DNA from: Costus lasius
Lineage: Eukaryota > Streptophyta > Magnoliopsida > Zingiberales > Costaceae
Direction: 5' to 3'
Length of the DNA: 64,000 nt
Assembly: GCA_027563935.2 (NCBI GenBank)
Contig: JANVAS020000231.1
Location: forward strand, 13,534,001 to 13,598,000
Part shown: in pieces, positions 45,609 to 55,838 of the stretch
Layout: the number at the start of each line of letters is the position of its first letter
How positions within the stretch are numbered: the stretch's first letter is position 1
Position numbers and translations under genes: made by a program
Notes under the pieces: generated by a model
What the model was told of the DNA's origin: nothing
The model's database searches: none
The model's input: only the letters and a program-made list of their open reading frames with translations

Positions 45609-47285
45609 TGTTGGGGTATGCCCTTAAGGCTAATGTTTGAGGCCTTGGGATTGTATAAGTATCATGTAATAAACTCTTAAGTTTATAAAGGCATGGTTAT
45701 TATTCAGGTTGTTACCTTGTCTGCTGTAATAAGTGTACTTCTGAATAATGTCTCAAAGCTGTTCAGCTAGGCTGACAGGCTATATGTCCTTAGTCGAGAT
45801 ATCTTGGTGAACATGAGACAGCCTTGATATGATTGAGACTGATATGAGTGCTAATCTTATAGGATGCTTCGAGCATGGAATAAGATGTAGACTCATGGGT
45901 ACATTGGATGTACTGGACAGACCCTACTCGGATATTCCATTGCTTGTCACAATGTGAATGATCCTTGTAAGCACTAAGTGGCACATGTCCTTTGACTTGA
46001 GATCACTTATGTTTCTAAATGATGATTGTCATTGTTTTGAGGTAGTTCAATATCATTTGAAACATAATGATTATAGACTATCTTGGATGGTGAGCTTGAG
46101 TCAGGTTAGGGCACTTGTGATAGATAAAGGATTGCCGTCTCCTTGTTTAAGGAGTGTGATGTTCTAAAGGGCCCCCCTATATGAGATGATTGAGGAAGTG
46201 TATGGCCATACCCAGATGACTATGTGCATCTGATCTAATCATGCTCATCGTATTGGAGTTACAGGCTTGACATGCTTGTCCAATAAGAACATCCAGTGGC
46301 AAAGGAATCATGCATGCCTAGTGAGTTGATTCACACTTATGCTGTGGTTGGGTGGAGTCTTGGAAGACTCTTTCCTTTATATCGGGAGACAGTGATGTGT
46401 TGCTAGATACCCCTCGCTGATCGTGATAACGTAAGTTATCGTTACCGACATTTAAAGGAAACCCTTAGGGTCGCACAATTTGATGATATGGCTACTTAAG
46501 TCAGATCGTGTGGACTGAATTGTTCGAGTTCAGTTTAAAGGAGATTAAACTCTGATTGTAAGTGAGATCCAGTCTGATCATGTTTGATTGATTAGGGCTT
46601 GAGATCGGTAAGCTTAGATCGAGAGTGTGGATGCTAGATCGAAGAGATCAAGAGCATTAAAAGGATGAACGGTCAGATTTTGAACCTTAGGGTTTAATTT
46701 GGTCTGAACCGATTATTGGGCTGATTTGGTTTGGTCATTGGACCAATTGAATTGAACCGGCTCACATGTGAGCGCTTGGTTCATTTGAGAGGAGAGCTAT
46801 GCGTTTGGTTCACTTCATGTGAACGCATAACGCAAGCTTTGATGACTTGCCATTTATGGCATTTCGGTTTGACAATTGTGATGAATGTCTCCACATTCGA
46901 TCACAAGTTTGGCTAACGCTCCTCTCCATCATCTTGCTCTCGACGACACACACTTTCTTGTGTGGTGAAAGTGACGAGAAGAAAGATCGGCCAAGAGTTC
47001 ATCATCTCCTTCATGCGATAAGACCCCTTGAAGCTTTTGCTAGCACAAAGTTGAGAAGGGAGTAGTCTTTGTCTTCTTGTGTGCGCACCTTTTGGAGGAG
47101 ATCAACCTTGTTTTCTTCTTCCAAGCCGCCTTCCATCCATGGCAATGGTAAGATCATATCATGATCTTAAGTTGGTTTAAGTTGATTATATAGTTCATAT
47201 GCGATCTTTAGAAGCCCTTTTTCCGCATTGCATGCTAGATGCGCATGTATAGGGTTTCCCCCCCCCCTTCTTAGGGGTTCCTACA
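45609..47285 (+). repeat. Ang1-c 5' LTR
   Basis: This LTR runs from TGTTGGGGTATGCCC to GGGGTTCCTACA. It has palindrome GTATGGCCATAC at 46200-46211, hairpin GATAAC/GTTATC at 46435-46450, TATA-like TTTATATC at 46377-46384, and micro-exon ATG-GCA-ATG at 47139-47147 followed by GTAAGA. Confidence 0.95.
47139..47147 (+). other. Ang1-c candidate coding micro-exon (M-A-M) before a splice donor
   Basis: ATG-GCA-ATG is followed by GTAAGA, the best donor match among the copies. Joining to the acceptor at 49148/49149 gives M-A-M-I-P-A-A-T-N-T-M-S, in frame with gag. Kozak -3 is T here, but +4 is G. Confidence 0.5.
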
Positions 47286-47287
47286 GC

Positions 47288-47299
47288 TGGTATCAGAGC
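47288..47299 (+). other. Ang1-c primer-binding site
   Basis: TGGTATCAGAGC lies two bases after the LTR. It is a perfect initiator Met-tRNA match. Confidence 0.9.
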
Positions 47300-47398
47300 T
47301 AGGCTCTCCATATGATATATATGATTGCTAGAAGTGTTTGTGATCCATGCTTCTTGCGCTTACTTGATGCTTTGTTTTCATGATGCATGGTTACATGT

Positions 47399-47482
47399 AC
47401 ATGTAGATTGCGCTTGTATCATGCTTACATGTAGATTGCGCTTGTATCATGCTAACATGTAGATTGCGCTTGTATCATGGGC
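47399..47482 (+). repeat. 28-bp tandem repeat, three copies, in the Ang1-c leader
   Basis: Units start at 47399, 47427 and 47455 (ACATGTAGATTGCGCTTGTA...), nearly identical. I do not see this array in Ang1-b or Ang1-d leaders. Confidence 0.85.
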
Positions 47483-47488
47483 TATGTA

Positions 47489-47554
47489 TGCGCTCCCCCT
47501 TGAAGGGGACCCCCTAAAGTTTGCGCTCCCCCTTGAAGGGGACCCCCTTAGATC
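47489..47554 (+). repeat. 33-bp tandem repeat, two copies, in the Ang1-c leader
   Basis: Units at 47489 and 47522 contain CGCTCCCCCTTGAAGGGGAC, an inverted-repeat sequence. The same sequence is found near the U5 end of the solo LTR (minus strand near 22850-22872). Confidence 0.85.
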
Positions 47555-47708
47555 TAAGGGTTATCAACTTTGTTTGTATGTTTGCGCATGCTCTAAGTGT
47601 TTTACAAAACTTACATCTTGCGCGGTTGATTAGATCTAAGGTGCCACTACATTAAATCCTTAAATGGGTTGATGGGGTTGAAGGCATCATCTAGTTTAGA
47701 TCAAGCTA

Positions 47709-47720
47709 GTCTGATCAGAC
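47709..47720. promoter_or_regulatory. Ang1-c leader palindrome GTCTGATCAGAC
   Basis: This perfect 12-bp palindrome sits in the leader upstream of the GNRA hairpin, as in Ang1-a and Ang1-b. Confidence 0.5.
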
Positions 47721-47748
47721 CATCTGACAGCCTAGATGGGTCGACCAG

Positions 47749-47780
47749 ATAGCACCTGTGCGCAAGCACGAGGTGGCTAT
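47749..47780 (+). promoter_or_regulatory. Ang1-c leader hairpin with GCAA tetraloop
   Basis: The 5' arm is ATAGC-ACCT-GTGC, the loop GCAA, and the 3' arm GCAC-G-AGGT-G-GCTAT. All thirteen pairs are Watson-Crick, with two bulged G. Confidence 0.6.
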
Positions 47781-49169
47781 AGGTTGACTGCATCAAAGGC
47801 GTGTAGCGAGGTCTGGTTGAGACAATTACTGAACATACTTGAGTTAGGCCCGGGGTCACACCCGCTTGCCAAAACTCATGAGGGTGGTTCAGCCCTTGAC
47901 GCATGCATGGTTGACCATCAGGTCAACACGGGTCAGTTAGGACTCGGTGCATGCAAGGGCAAAAGATCTAACTAGATGGATGAGTGGATCCCCATCAATG
48001 GACCATTGTAAGGTTGTAGGGCTCATAAGGAAATTAAAATTGATGCCATGGGGTTTTTTCAAAATTTTAATTTCTTGATTGGATCACATGTTGATTGAAC
48101 CATATGCTTGTTTATTTAGTCTTATGTGGGTTGCCCATTTGTGTGCTGTGCTGGGGCCTGCGTGCCTGGATTTAAAAAATTGTAAATTAATTTGTGATCT
48201 GCGAATCACATTGTACTTAATTTATAATATGTTGTTGACCTGCGAGTCAACCTTGTCTAGATAGATCAAATGTACTTTGATTAGACAAGAGCACAAAAGC
48301 ACACATCCAAGAGGGGCATTCACCTGGTGGTGCACCTGAGGTGCTCTTGGCGCTAGGGCCCTAGGTTGGACCAGATGAGATGCCAAGGAGCTCGAGTGAA
48401 GACTTAAGTAAAATTAAGGTCTTACTAGGGTTCATGGGCTTTTACCACATAAGATCATGCTTTCTACTTATTGCTAATAATTAGAATTGCATGTTTAAGT
48501 TTATCTTCTACTATAGCCATAGGATATGCCTGATAGTAAGAAGATAAAAGACCGTTAAAATCCAACGCTAACATATCAAGCTCGATAAGCCTTCTGACGC
48601 GAAACCTCACCTTTCTGATTATCGTTGGAGCTGTGTTGAACCCACTCAGTGGGCACGTCCATCTATCTTCAGACGGTGCTGGATTTCACCTGCGTGTTAC
48701 AGAGTTGGGATTTATCCCCTCTCGTTGCTCAGCATAGCACGTGGTGGTCCAGGGAGTAGGTCAGGTCAGCTTGACCATGTAGACTACATATGTGGCGCAT
48801 ATGGTAGCACATGGAGGCAGCCATCTCTGGGATCAGAGACTGTGTTGTACCAACTCAGTTGGCATAGTCTGCTGGATTGCCAAGATGAAGGGGAATCGCA
48901 CGGGTTGGCGATTGGCTGGGACAGCCTACCAGAAATTAGTGCTTGTCATCTCTGTGCATCTTATCTCGCCTGAGCGGGACGCGGAGACCAAGTATGAAAT
49001 CTGGATCCCATCTCACTAAAAGAGTGTTACTCTTTCGGACTGTTTACTGGATTTTTCAGTCAGACAAAATAGTGAGAAAAGAATCTTTCTTAAGTCCTGG
49101 ATTGATTCTGAACATTGATACTGACCTTGCTGTTCTTGCTTGTTGTAGATTCCTGCAGCAACAAACACC

Positions 49170-49853
49170 ATGAGCTTCAATGTGCGATCCCTACTGGAAA
49201 GGGAGAAGTTTGCTGGGCCGAACTTCTCTGACTGGTTTGGACACCTTAAGATCGTTCTTAAGGCAGAGAGGAAACTGTATGTCCTCGAGACGGCGATACC
49301 GCCGCAGCCCGCTCTGAACGCCGCAAGGGCGGTTCGGGATGCCTACGAAAAGCACGTCAATGATAGCATTGATGTCGCTTGCCTGATGCTAGCGTCTATG
49401 ATGCCACCGCTGCAGCGTCAGCATGAGGATATGTCGGCTATAGAGATTATAGCGAACCTCAAGATGCTGTATGCTGCACAGGCGAGGACTGAGCGCTATA
49501 ATCTGACGAAGCTCTTCTTTCAGAGCAAACTGGCTGAGGGGAGCCCAGTGGGAGCTCACGTGCTCAAGATGATTGGGCACAAGGAGGCTCTGGAGAAACT
49601 GGGGCATACCATCAACCAGGAGCTTGCTGTGGATATTATTCTGCAGTCTCTCCCGCCTTCTTTCGATGCGTTCATCATTAACTTTAATATGAACAAAATC
49701 GATTGTACGCCGGCAGAGCTGCTGAATATGCTCTTGACTACTGAGGAAACTCTGAAGGGTAAGCCTTCAACCTCTGTCTTGATGGTTCCTTCTAGGAACA
49801 AGAAGAAGGGAAGAAGGGCAAGGCCCCTGTCAAGAACTACAGTAAGGCCCTGA
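49170..49853 (+). CDS. gag: Ang1-c gag capsid part
   Basis: This 227-codon frame starts at the ATG context ACACCATGAGC. It encodes the UBN2-like copia capsid: MSFNVRSLLEREKFAGPNF, LKIVLKAERKLYVLETAIPPQP, YNLTKLFFQSKL, GHTINQELAVDIILQSLPPSF and PAELLNMLLTTEETLKGK. At the lysine-rich tract a GGG run (49808-49810) replaces the GGGG seen in Ang1-a, -b and -d, so the frame shifts and stops after about 15 aberrant residues. The zinc knuckle follows in the next ORF. Because LTRs are nearly identical, this is a very recent change or a sequencing error in a homopolymer. Confidence 0.93.
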   Translation: MSFNVRSLLEREKFAGPNFSDWFGHLKIVLKAERKLYVLETAIPPQPALNAARAVRDAYEKHVNDSIDVACLMLASMMPPLQRQHEDMSAIEIIANLKMLYAAQARTERYNLTKLFFQSKLAEGSPVGAHVLKMIGHKEALEKLGHTINQELAVDIILQSLPPSFDAFIINFNMNKIDCTPAELLNMLLTTEETLKGKPSTSVLMVPSRNKKKGRRARPLSRTTVRP

Positions 49854-49861
49854 AACAGAAG

Positions 49862-52800
49862 GTGAAGCGGTCGAAGGACAACAGGTGTTTCCACTGTGGC
49901 CAGCTGGGTCACTGGAAAAAGGACTGTAAAGCGCTCCAAGGAGATAAGAGGGGAAGCATCGCTTCTGGCTCAGGTATATATGTGACTGAGGTCATGTTAT
50001 CTTCTTCTACTATATCATGGGTGTTGGACACTGCATGTGGAGTTCACATTTGTTCAAATGTGCAGGAACTCAAGAGAAGAAGGCAGGTGGGACAGCATGA
50101 GGTAGACCTACGAGTTGGAAACGGGGCACGGGTTGCTGCTGTTGCTGTAGGAGACTATTTCATTACTTTACCATCTGGCATTGTATTAGAATTAAACAAT
50201 TGTTATTTTGTACCAAGTATCACAAAGAATATTATCTCTATTCCTGCTCTTGTCAGGAAAGGATTTGCCTTTGAATGCAATATTTCAAAGTGTGTTTTAT
50301 CTCTAGATAATATTGTGTATGCAACTGGTTCAATTAACAATGGGTTATACATGTTGGACATGGAAAATTCTATACAAAACATTGATAATAAGAAAGCCAA
50401 GTATGCTGATGACAGCACCTTGTTATGGCATAGTCGTTTAGGCCATATAAACGAGAAGCGCATTAAGCGGTTGCATGATCATGGACTGCTGGGATCTTTC
50501 TCCTATGAGGAGATTGATACATGCAAAGCTTGTTTGATGGGTAAAATGACGAAGTCACCTTTTCCTCACAAAGGTCAAAGGACTTCAGGTTTACTGGACC
50601 TTATACACAGTGATGTGTGTGGGCCATTTAGTAAACATGCCAGAGGTGGCTATCAGTACTTCATTACCTTTACTGATGATTTCAGTAGGTATGGATATGT
50701 CTATTTAATGAGACATAAAAGTGAATCTTTTGACAAGTTCAAAGAGTTCAAAAATGAAGTACAAAATCAGTTAGGCCGAAATATCAAGGCACTTCGTTCT
50801 GATCGAGGTGGAGAATACCTGAGTCATACGTTTACTGACTATCTGAAGGAGTGTGGGATTATCTCACAGCTCACTCCGCCAGGAACACCGCAGTGGAATG
50901 GTGTGTCCGAGAGGAGAAATAGAACGTTACTTGATATGGTTCGTTCTATGATGAGTCAGGCTACTCTTCCATATTCCTTTTGGGGTTTTGCACTGGAAAC
51001 AGCTGCAAAGGTACTAAACCGAGTGCCATCCAAGGCAGTTTCAAAGACGCCATATGAGTTATGGTATGGGAAACAGCCTAGCTTGACATTTATCAGGATC
51101 TGGGGTTGCGAGGCTTATGTCAAAAAGCTCGCCTCTGGGAAACTAGAGAGCAGATCTGACAAATGCATCTTTGTCGGTTACCCTAAGGAAACGAAGGGTT
51201 ATTATTTCTACGATCCCAAAGAGAACAAGGTGTTTGTTGCTCGGACGGCCATATTTCTTGAGAAGGAATTTCTTCTGCAAGAGGCCAGTGGGAGAGAAAT
51301 AAAGCTGGATGAGAATCCAGAGGAAGGACAAAGTAGTCAAGCACAGTTGGATGAGCCTGAGCCGGTAGAACAGGTTACTGAACAACCTGAGGCTCAAATA
51401 ACACGGGAACCGCGAAGATCGGGAAGGATCCGTCGACAGCCTGAGCGCTATGACGGAGTCTATATCATTGAAAATGATGAACCCCTAACTTATGCGGATG
51501 CGGTCAGTGGACCGGAGTCAGCTAGATGGCTTGATGCTATGCGAGCCGAGATGGACTCCATGTCAGATAACCAAGTCTGGGATTTGGTTGATCCGCCTCC
51601 GGGAGTAATCCCTATAGGCTGTAAATGGATCTTCAAGAAGAAGATTGACATGGATGGTAACGTGGTTACCTATAAGGGCAGGCTAGTTGCGAAAGGTTTC
51701 AAACAAATCTACGGGTTAGATTATGATGAAACTTTCTCACCTGTAGCCATGTTTAAGTCTATTCGGATTCTTTTCGCGATAGCAGCATATTACGATTATG
51801 AGATCTGGCAGATGGATGTGAAAACAGCTTTCCTCAATGGAAATCTGGACGAGGATGTGTATATGACACAACCGGAAGGTTTCACTAATCCATCAGATCG
51901 TCATAAAATATGCAAGTTAAAGAAGTCCATTTATGGGCTGAAACAAGCATCAAGAAGCTGGAACATTCGTTTTGATGAATCAATCTCTGAGTTTGGTTTC
52001 ATCAAGAACGAGGATGACCCGTGTGTATATAAGAGGTTTAGTGGGAGCGTAATTACATTCCTAATCCTCTACGTCGATGATGTCTTAATCATTGGAAACG
52101 ATATTCCTGAACTGCATGCTGTTAAGGCATGGTTAGGAAAATGTTTTCAGATGAAAGATTTAGGAGAAGCAGCCTATGTACTAGGTGTGAAGATCTGCAG
52201 AGATAGATCTAAGAGGCTTCTCGGGCTGTGCCAGAGTACTTACATCGATAAGGTCCTGGAGAGATTCCATTTAGAGAATTCTAAACGTGGATATCTTCCA
52301 GTCAGACATGGTCTGAATCTTTCGAAGAGTCAGTGTCCACAAACACAGACTGAGAAAGATGAAATGGACAATACGCCTTATGCTTCGGCTATTGGGTCCA
52401 TTATGTATGCGATGTTGTGTACTCGCCCAGACGTCGCTTACGGGTTAAGCGTGACCAGTCGATTCCAAAGTAATCCAGGATTGGCGCACTGGATTGCGGT
52501 CAAGAACATTTTAAAATATCTGCGGAGGACCAAAGATATGTTCTTGATATATGGTGGTCAGGAAGAACTCAGTATAGAGGGATATACTGACGCTTCGTTC
52601 CAGTCGGACCAGGATGATTTCCGATCGCAGTCAGGCTATATTTTTAGCTTGAATGGTGGAGCAGTGGTGTGGAAGAGTTTCAAACAGTCAACTGTTGCTG
52701 ATTCCACAACAGAAGCCGAGTATGTTGCAGCCTCGGAAGCATCTAAGGAGGCAGTGTGGATTCGTAAGTTCGTGAGAGAACTTGGTGTCGTTCCTTCGAG

Positions 52801-53053
52801 TGCTGATCCTTTGGTTATCTTCTGTGATAACACTGGAGCAATTGCACAAGCAAAGGAACCGCGGTCGCACCAGAAGTCCAAGCACATACAGAGACGGTTT
52901 CACTTGATCCGGGAGATCATTGATCGTGGCGAGATCAAAATATGCAAGGTTCATACAGATGACAATCTGGCAGACCCACTTACCAAGCCTCTGGCGCAGC
53001 AGAAGCATGAGAAGCACTGTAATAATATGGGTTTGAGATTTCTCAACCATTAG
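49862..53053 (+). CDS. pol: Ang1-c nucleocapsid-protease-integrase-RT-RNase H polyprotein
   Basis: This is a 1063-codon frame, complete to the natural stop 20 bp before the LTR. It has zinc knuckle C9/C12/H17/C22 (CFHCGQLGHWKKDC) and protease Asp56 in WVLDTACG. The integrase zinc ligands H190, H195, C221 and C224 and catalytic D251, D314 and E350 are present. The integrase C-terminus and RRSGRIRRQPERYDG linker follow. RT has YVDD at residues 737-740. RNase H has YTDASFQSDQ, STTEAEYVA, CDNTGAIAQ and DNLADPLTKPL. No missing catalytic residue was seen. The annotated first ATG is internal; the true frame continues upstream into gag before the 1-nt gap. Confidence 0.95.
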   Translation: MKRSKDNRCFHCGQLGHWKKDCKALQGDKRGSIASGSGIYVTEVMLSSSTISWVLDTACGVHICSNVQELKRRRQVGQHEVDLRVGNGARVAAVAVGDYFITLPSGIVLELNNCYFVPSITKNIISIPALVRKGFAFECNISKCVLSLDNIVYATGSINNGLYMLDMENSIQNIDNKKAKYADDSTLLWHSRLGHINEKRIKRLHDHGLLGSFSYEEIDTCKACLMGKMTKSPFPHKGQRTSGLLDLIHSDVCGPFSKHARGGYQYFITFTDDFSRYGYVYLMRHKSESFDKFKEFKNEVQNQLGRNIKALRSDRGGEYLSHTFTDYLKECGIISQLTPPGTPQWNGVSERRNRTLLDMVRSMMSQATLPYSFWGFALETAAKVLNRVPSKAVSKTPYELWYGKQPSLTFIRIWGCEAYVKKLASGKLESRSDKCIFVGYPKETKGYYFYDPKENKVFVARTAIFLEKEFLLQEASGREIKLDENPEEGQSSQAQLDEPEPVEQVTEQPEAQITREPRRSGRIRRQPERYDGVYIIENDEPLTYADAVSGPESARWLDAMRAEMDSMSDNQVWDLVDPPPGVIPIGCKWIFKKKIDMDGNVVTYKGRLVAKGFKQIYGLDYDETFSPVAMFKSIRILFAIAAYYDYEIWQMDVKTAFLNGNLDEDVYMTQPEGFTNPSDRHKICKLKKSIYGLKQASRSWNIRFDESISEFGFIKNEDDPCVYKRFSGSVITFLILYVDDVLIIGNDIPELHAVKAWLGKCFQMKDLGEAAYVLGVKICRDRSKRLLGLCQSTYIDKVLERFHLENSKRGYLPVRHGLNLSKSQCPQTQTEKDEMDNTPYASAIGSIMYAMLCTRPDVAYGLSVTSRFQSNPGLAHWIAVKNILKYLRRTKDMFLIYGGQEELSIEGYTDASFQSDQDDFRSQSGYIFSLNGGAVVWKSFKQSTVADSTTEAEYVAASEASKEAVWIRKFVRELGVVPSSADPLVIFCDNTGAIAQAKEPRSHQKSKHIQRRFHLIREIIDRGEIKICKVHTDDNLADPLTKPLAQQKHEKHCNNMGLRFLNH

Positions 53054-53062
53054 ATTAAGTGC

Positions 53063-53073
53063 AAGTGGGAGAT
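53063..53073 (+). other. Ang1-c polypurine tract
   Basis: AAGTGGGAGAT directly precedes the 3' LTR. Confidence 0.85.
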
Positions 53074-54749
53074 TGTTGGGGTATGCCCTTAAGGCTAATG
53101 TTTGAGGCCTTGGGATTGTATAAGTATCATGTAATAAACTCTTAAGTTTATAAAGGCATGGTTATTATTCAGGTTGTTACCTTGTCTGCTGTAATAAGTG
53201 TACTTCTGAATAATGTCTCAAAGCTGTTCAGCTAGGCCGACAGGCTATATGTCCTTAGTCGAGATATCTTGGTGAACATGAGACAGCCTTGATATGATTG
53301 AGACTGATATGAGTGCTAATCTTATAGGATGCTTCGAGCATGGAATAAGATGTAGACTCATGGGTACATTGGATGTACTGGACAGACCCTACTCGGATAT
53401 TCCATTGCTTGTCACAATGTGAATGATCCTTGTAAGCACTAAGTGGCACATGTCCTTTGACTTGAGATCACTTATGTTTCTAAATGATGATTGTCATTGT
53501 TTTGAGGTAGTTCAATATCATTTGAAACATAATGATTATAGACTATCTTGGATGGTGAGCTTGAGTCAGGTTAGGGCACTTGTGATAGATAAAGGATTGC
53601 CGTCTCCTTGTTTAAGGAGTGTGATGTTCTAAAGGGCCCCCCTATATGAGATGATTGAGGAAGTGTATGGCCATACCCAGATGACTATGTGCATCTGATC
53701 TAATCATGCTCATCGTATTGGAGTTACAGGCTTGACATGCTTGTCCAATAAGAACATCCAGTGGCAAAGGAATCATGCATGCCTAGTGAGTTGATTCACA
53801 CTTATGCTGTGGTTGGGTGGAGTCTTGGAAGACTCTTTCCTTTATATCGGGAGACAGTGATGTGTTGCTAGATACCCCTCGCTGATCGTGATAACGTAAG
53901 TTATCGTTACCGACATTTAAAGGAAACCCTTAGGGTCGCACAATTTGATGATATGGCTACTTAAGTCAGATCGTGTGGACTGAATTGTTCGAGTTCAGTT
54001 TAAAGGAGATTAAACTCTGATTGTAAGTGAGATCCAGTCTGATCATGTTTGATTGATTAGGGCTTGAGATCGGTAAGCTTAGATCGAGAGTGTGGATGCT
54101 AGATCGAAGAGATCAAGAGCATTAAAAGGATGAACGGTCAGATTTTGAACCTTAGGGTTTAATTTGGTCTGAACCGATTATTGGGCTGATTTGGTTTGGT
54201 CATTGGACCAATTGAATTGAACCGGCTCACATGTGAGCGCTTGGTTCATTTGAGAGGAGAGCTATGCGTTTGGTTCACTTCATGTGAACGCATAACGCAA
54301 GCTTTGATGACTTGCCATTTATGGCATTTCGGTTTGACAATTGTGATGAATGTCTCCACATTCGATCACAAGTTTGGCTAACGCTCCTCTCCATCATCTT
54401 GCTCTCGACGACACACACTTTCTTGTGTGGTGAAAGTGACGAGAAGAAAGATCGGCCAAGAGTTCATCATCTCCTTCATGCGATAAGACCCCTTGAAGCT
54501 TTTGCTAGCACAAAGTTGAGAAGGGAGTAGTCTTTGTCTTCTTGTGTGCGCACCTTTTGGAGGAGATCAACCTTGTTTTCTTCTTCCAAGCCGCCTTCCA
54601 TCCATGGCAATGGTAAGATCATATCATGATCTTAAGTTGGTTTAAGTTGATTATATAGTTCATATGCGATCTTTAGAAGCCCTTTTTCCGCATTGCATGC
54701 TAGATGCGCATGTATAGGGTTTCCCCCCCCCTTCTTAGGGGTTCCTACA
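53074..54749 (+). repeat. Ang1-c 3' LTR
   Basis: This 1676-bp LTR is the partner of 45609-47285, with palindrome at 53665-53676. Target copy CCTAG follows at 54750-54754. Confidence 0.95.
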
Positions 54750-54754
54750 CCTAG

Positions 54755-55838
54755 ATCCTGAAAAAAGTGAGATTAGGGCTTCTCCCATTCCATACCTCGT
54801 ATGGAATCTTTGAGACACTCTTAGATGGAACATCATTCAGTATTAGAGAAGCTTTTTCAAGTGCATGTCCCCAGAATGAGGGAGGTAGAGTTGCATGACT
54901 CATCATAGACCGAACTATCTCCAACAAGGTTCGATTTCTCCTTTCAAATACACCATTCTACCGAGGTGCTCTAGGAGGAGTGAGTTGGGATAGAATCCCA
55001 CACTTACTCAGATAGTCAAAGAATTCACTGCTCAGGTGCTCTCCATCACGATCTGATCGAAGATCCTTAAAGGATCTACCAAGTGGTTCTCTACTTCATG
55101 TCTGAACTCCTTAAATTTCTCAAAGGATTCAGACTCATGTCTCATCATGTAGACATAACCATATCTACTGAAGTCATCAGTAAATGTGATGAAGTAGTTA
55201 TACCCTCCTTTGGCTTGTTTATTGAATAGCCCACACACATCACTATGTATGAGATCCAACAAACCACCTGCCCTCTCACCAGTCTTGGTGAAGGGCGTCT
55301 TTGTCATTTTCCCTAATAAACAAGTCTCACATGTATCAAGTTCCTCCAAGGAACTCGAATCTAGCAACCCATTTGCATGGAGTTGTCGAATGCGACTCTT
55401 GTTTATATGGGCTAATCGACAATGCCGTAGGAAAGCACCAACTGAACCACTCAGTTTGGTCCTTTTATTATTTATGTTACAAATAGAGCTAACCATGTCC
55501 AAGACATGCGGACCATTGCACAAAGTACCCTTCCCATAAAACATGTTTGCAAAAGAAAAAGAACATAAGTTCTCTTTTATTTCAAACCTAAATCCTTTCT
55601 TTGCCAAGCAAGGAGTGGATACAATGTTTTGGTAAGGGAAGGTACATAATAGCAATTGTCTAGCTTTAACTGAAGTCCAGAAGGCAGGGAGAAAAACTCC
55701 TACAGCAACAGCAGCAACTTGTGCCCTATTACCTATCCGTAGGTCAATCTCTCTAGGCCTTACCGATCTATCCTTTCTGAGCCATCGCATATTTGTACAA
55801 ATATGAGCTTCACATGCGGTATCCAATACCCATGTCAT
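54755..55838 (-). pseudogene. pol: Ang2-b protease to integrase, first copy
   Basis: The minus-strand reading has protease site WVLDTACEAHIC, integrase zinc domain (DTCETCLLGKM), first catalytic Asp in HSDVCGLF and further core up to about 54755. A 1-nt deletion near 55083 (CAAGTGG versus CAAGCTGG in the second copy) breaks the frame after VENHL. The catalytic Glu region is degraded. 54920 is the left breakpoint of the duplicated segment. Confidence 0.85.

Larger units (their letters stand above)
47148..49148 (+). other. Ang1-c leader and candidate 2.0-kb intron
   Basis: This runs from donor GTAAGA in the LTR to TACTGAC, pyrimidine-rich stretch and TTGTAG at 49148. It removes the primer site, the palindrome and hairpins. 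Exon 2 starts ATT-CCT-GCA-GCA and reaches the gag ATG (49170) in frame after 21 nt. Many upstream ATGs in the unspliced leader would hinder scanning to gag. Confidence 0.5.
45609..54749 (+). mobile_element. Ang1-c: youngest and nearly intact Ang1 copia element
   Basis: This is a 9.14 kb plus-strand element with LTRs 45609-47285 (1677 bp) and 53074-54749 (1676 bp). By eye they differ at one base (T/C near 45775 and 53238) and by one C in a C-run. Target duplication CCTAG flanks it. All motifs are intact: primer site, zinc knuckle, protease, integrase DDE, YVDD and RNase H. The only visible lesion is one missing G at 49808-49810 in gag. It is the best candidate here for a recently active copy or a source of trans-acting proteins. 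Confidence 0.96.

Noticed and set aside
46435..46450. GTAAGT inside the LTR hairpin GATAAC-GTAA-GTTATC as an alternative splice donor
   Set aside because: It sits very close to the TATA-like sequence, would leave almost no exon, and has no in-frame start. The ATG-GCN-ATG/GTAWGA site explains the coding phase better.
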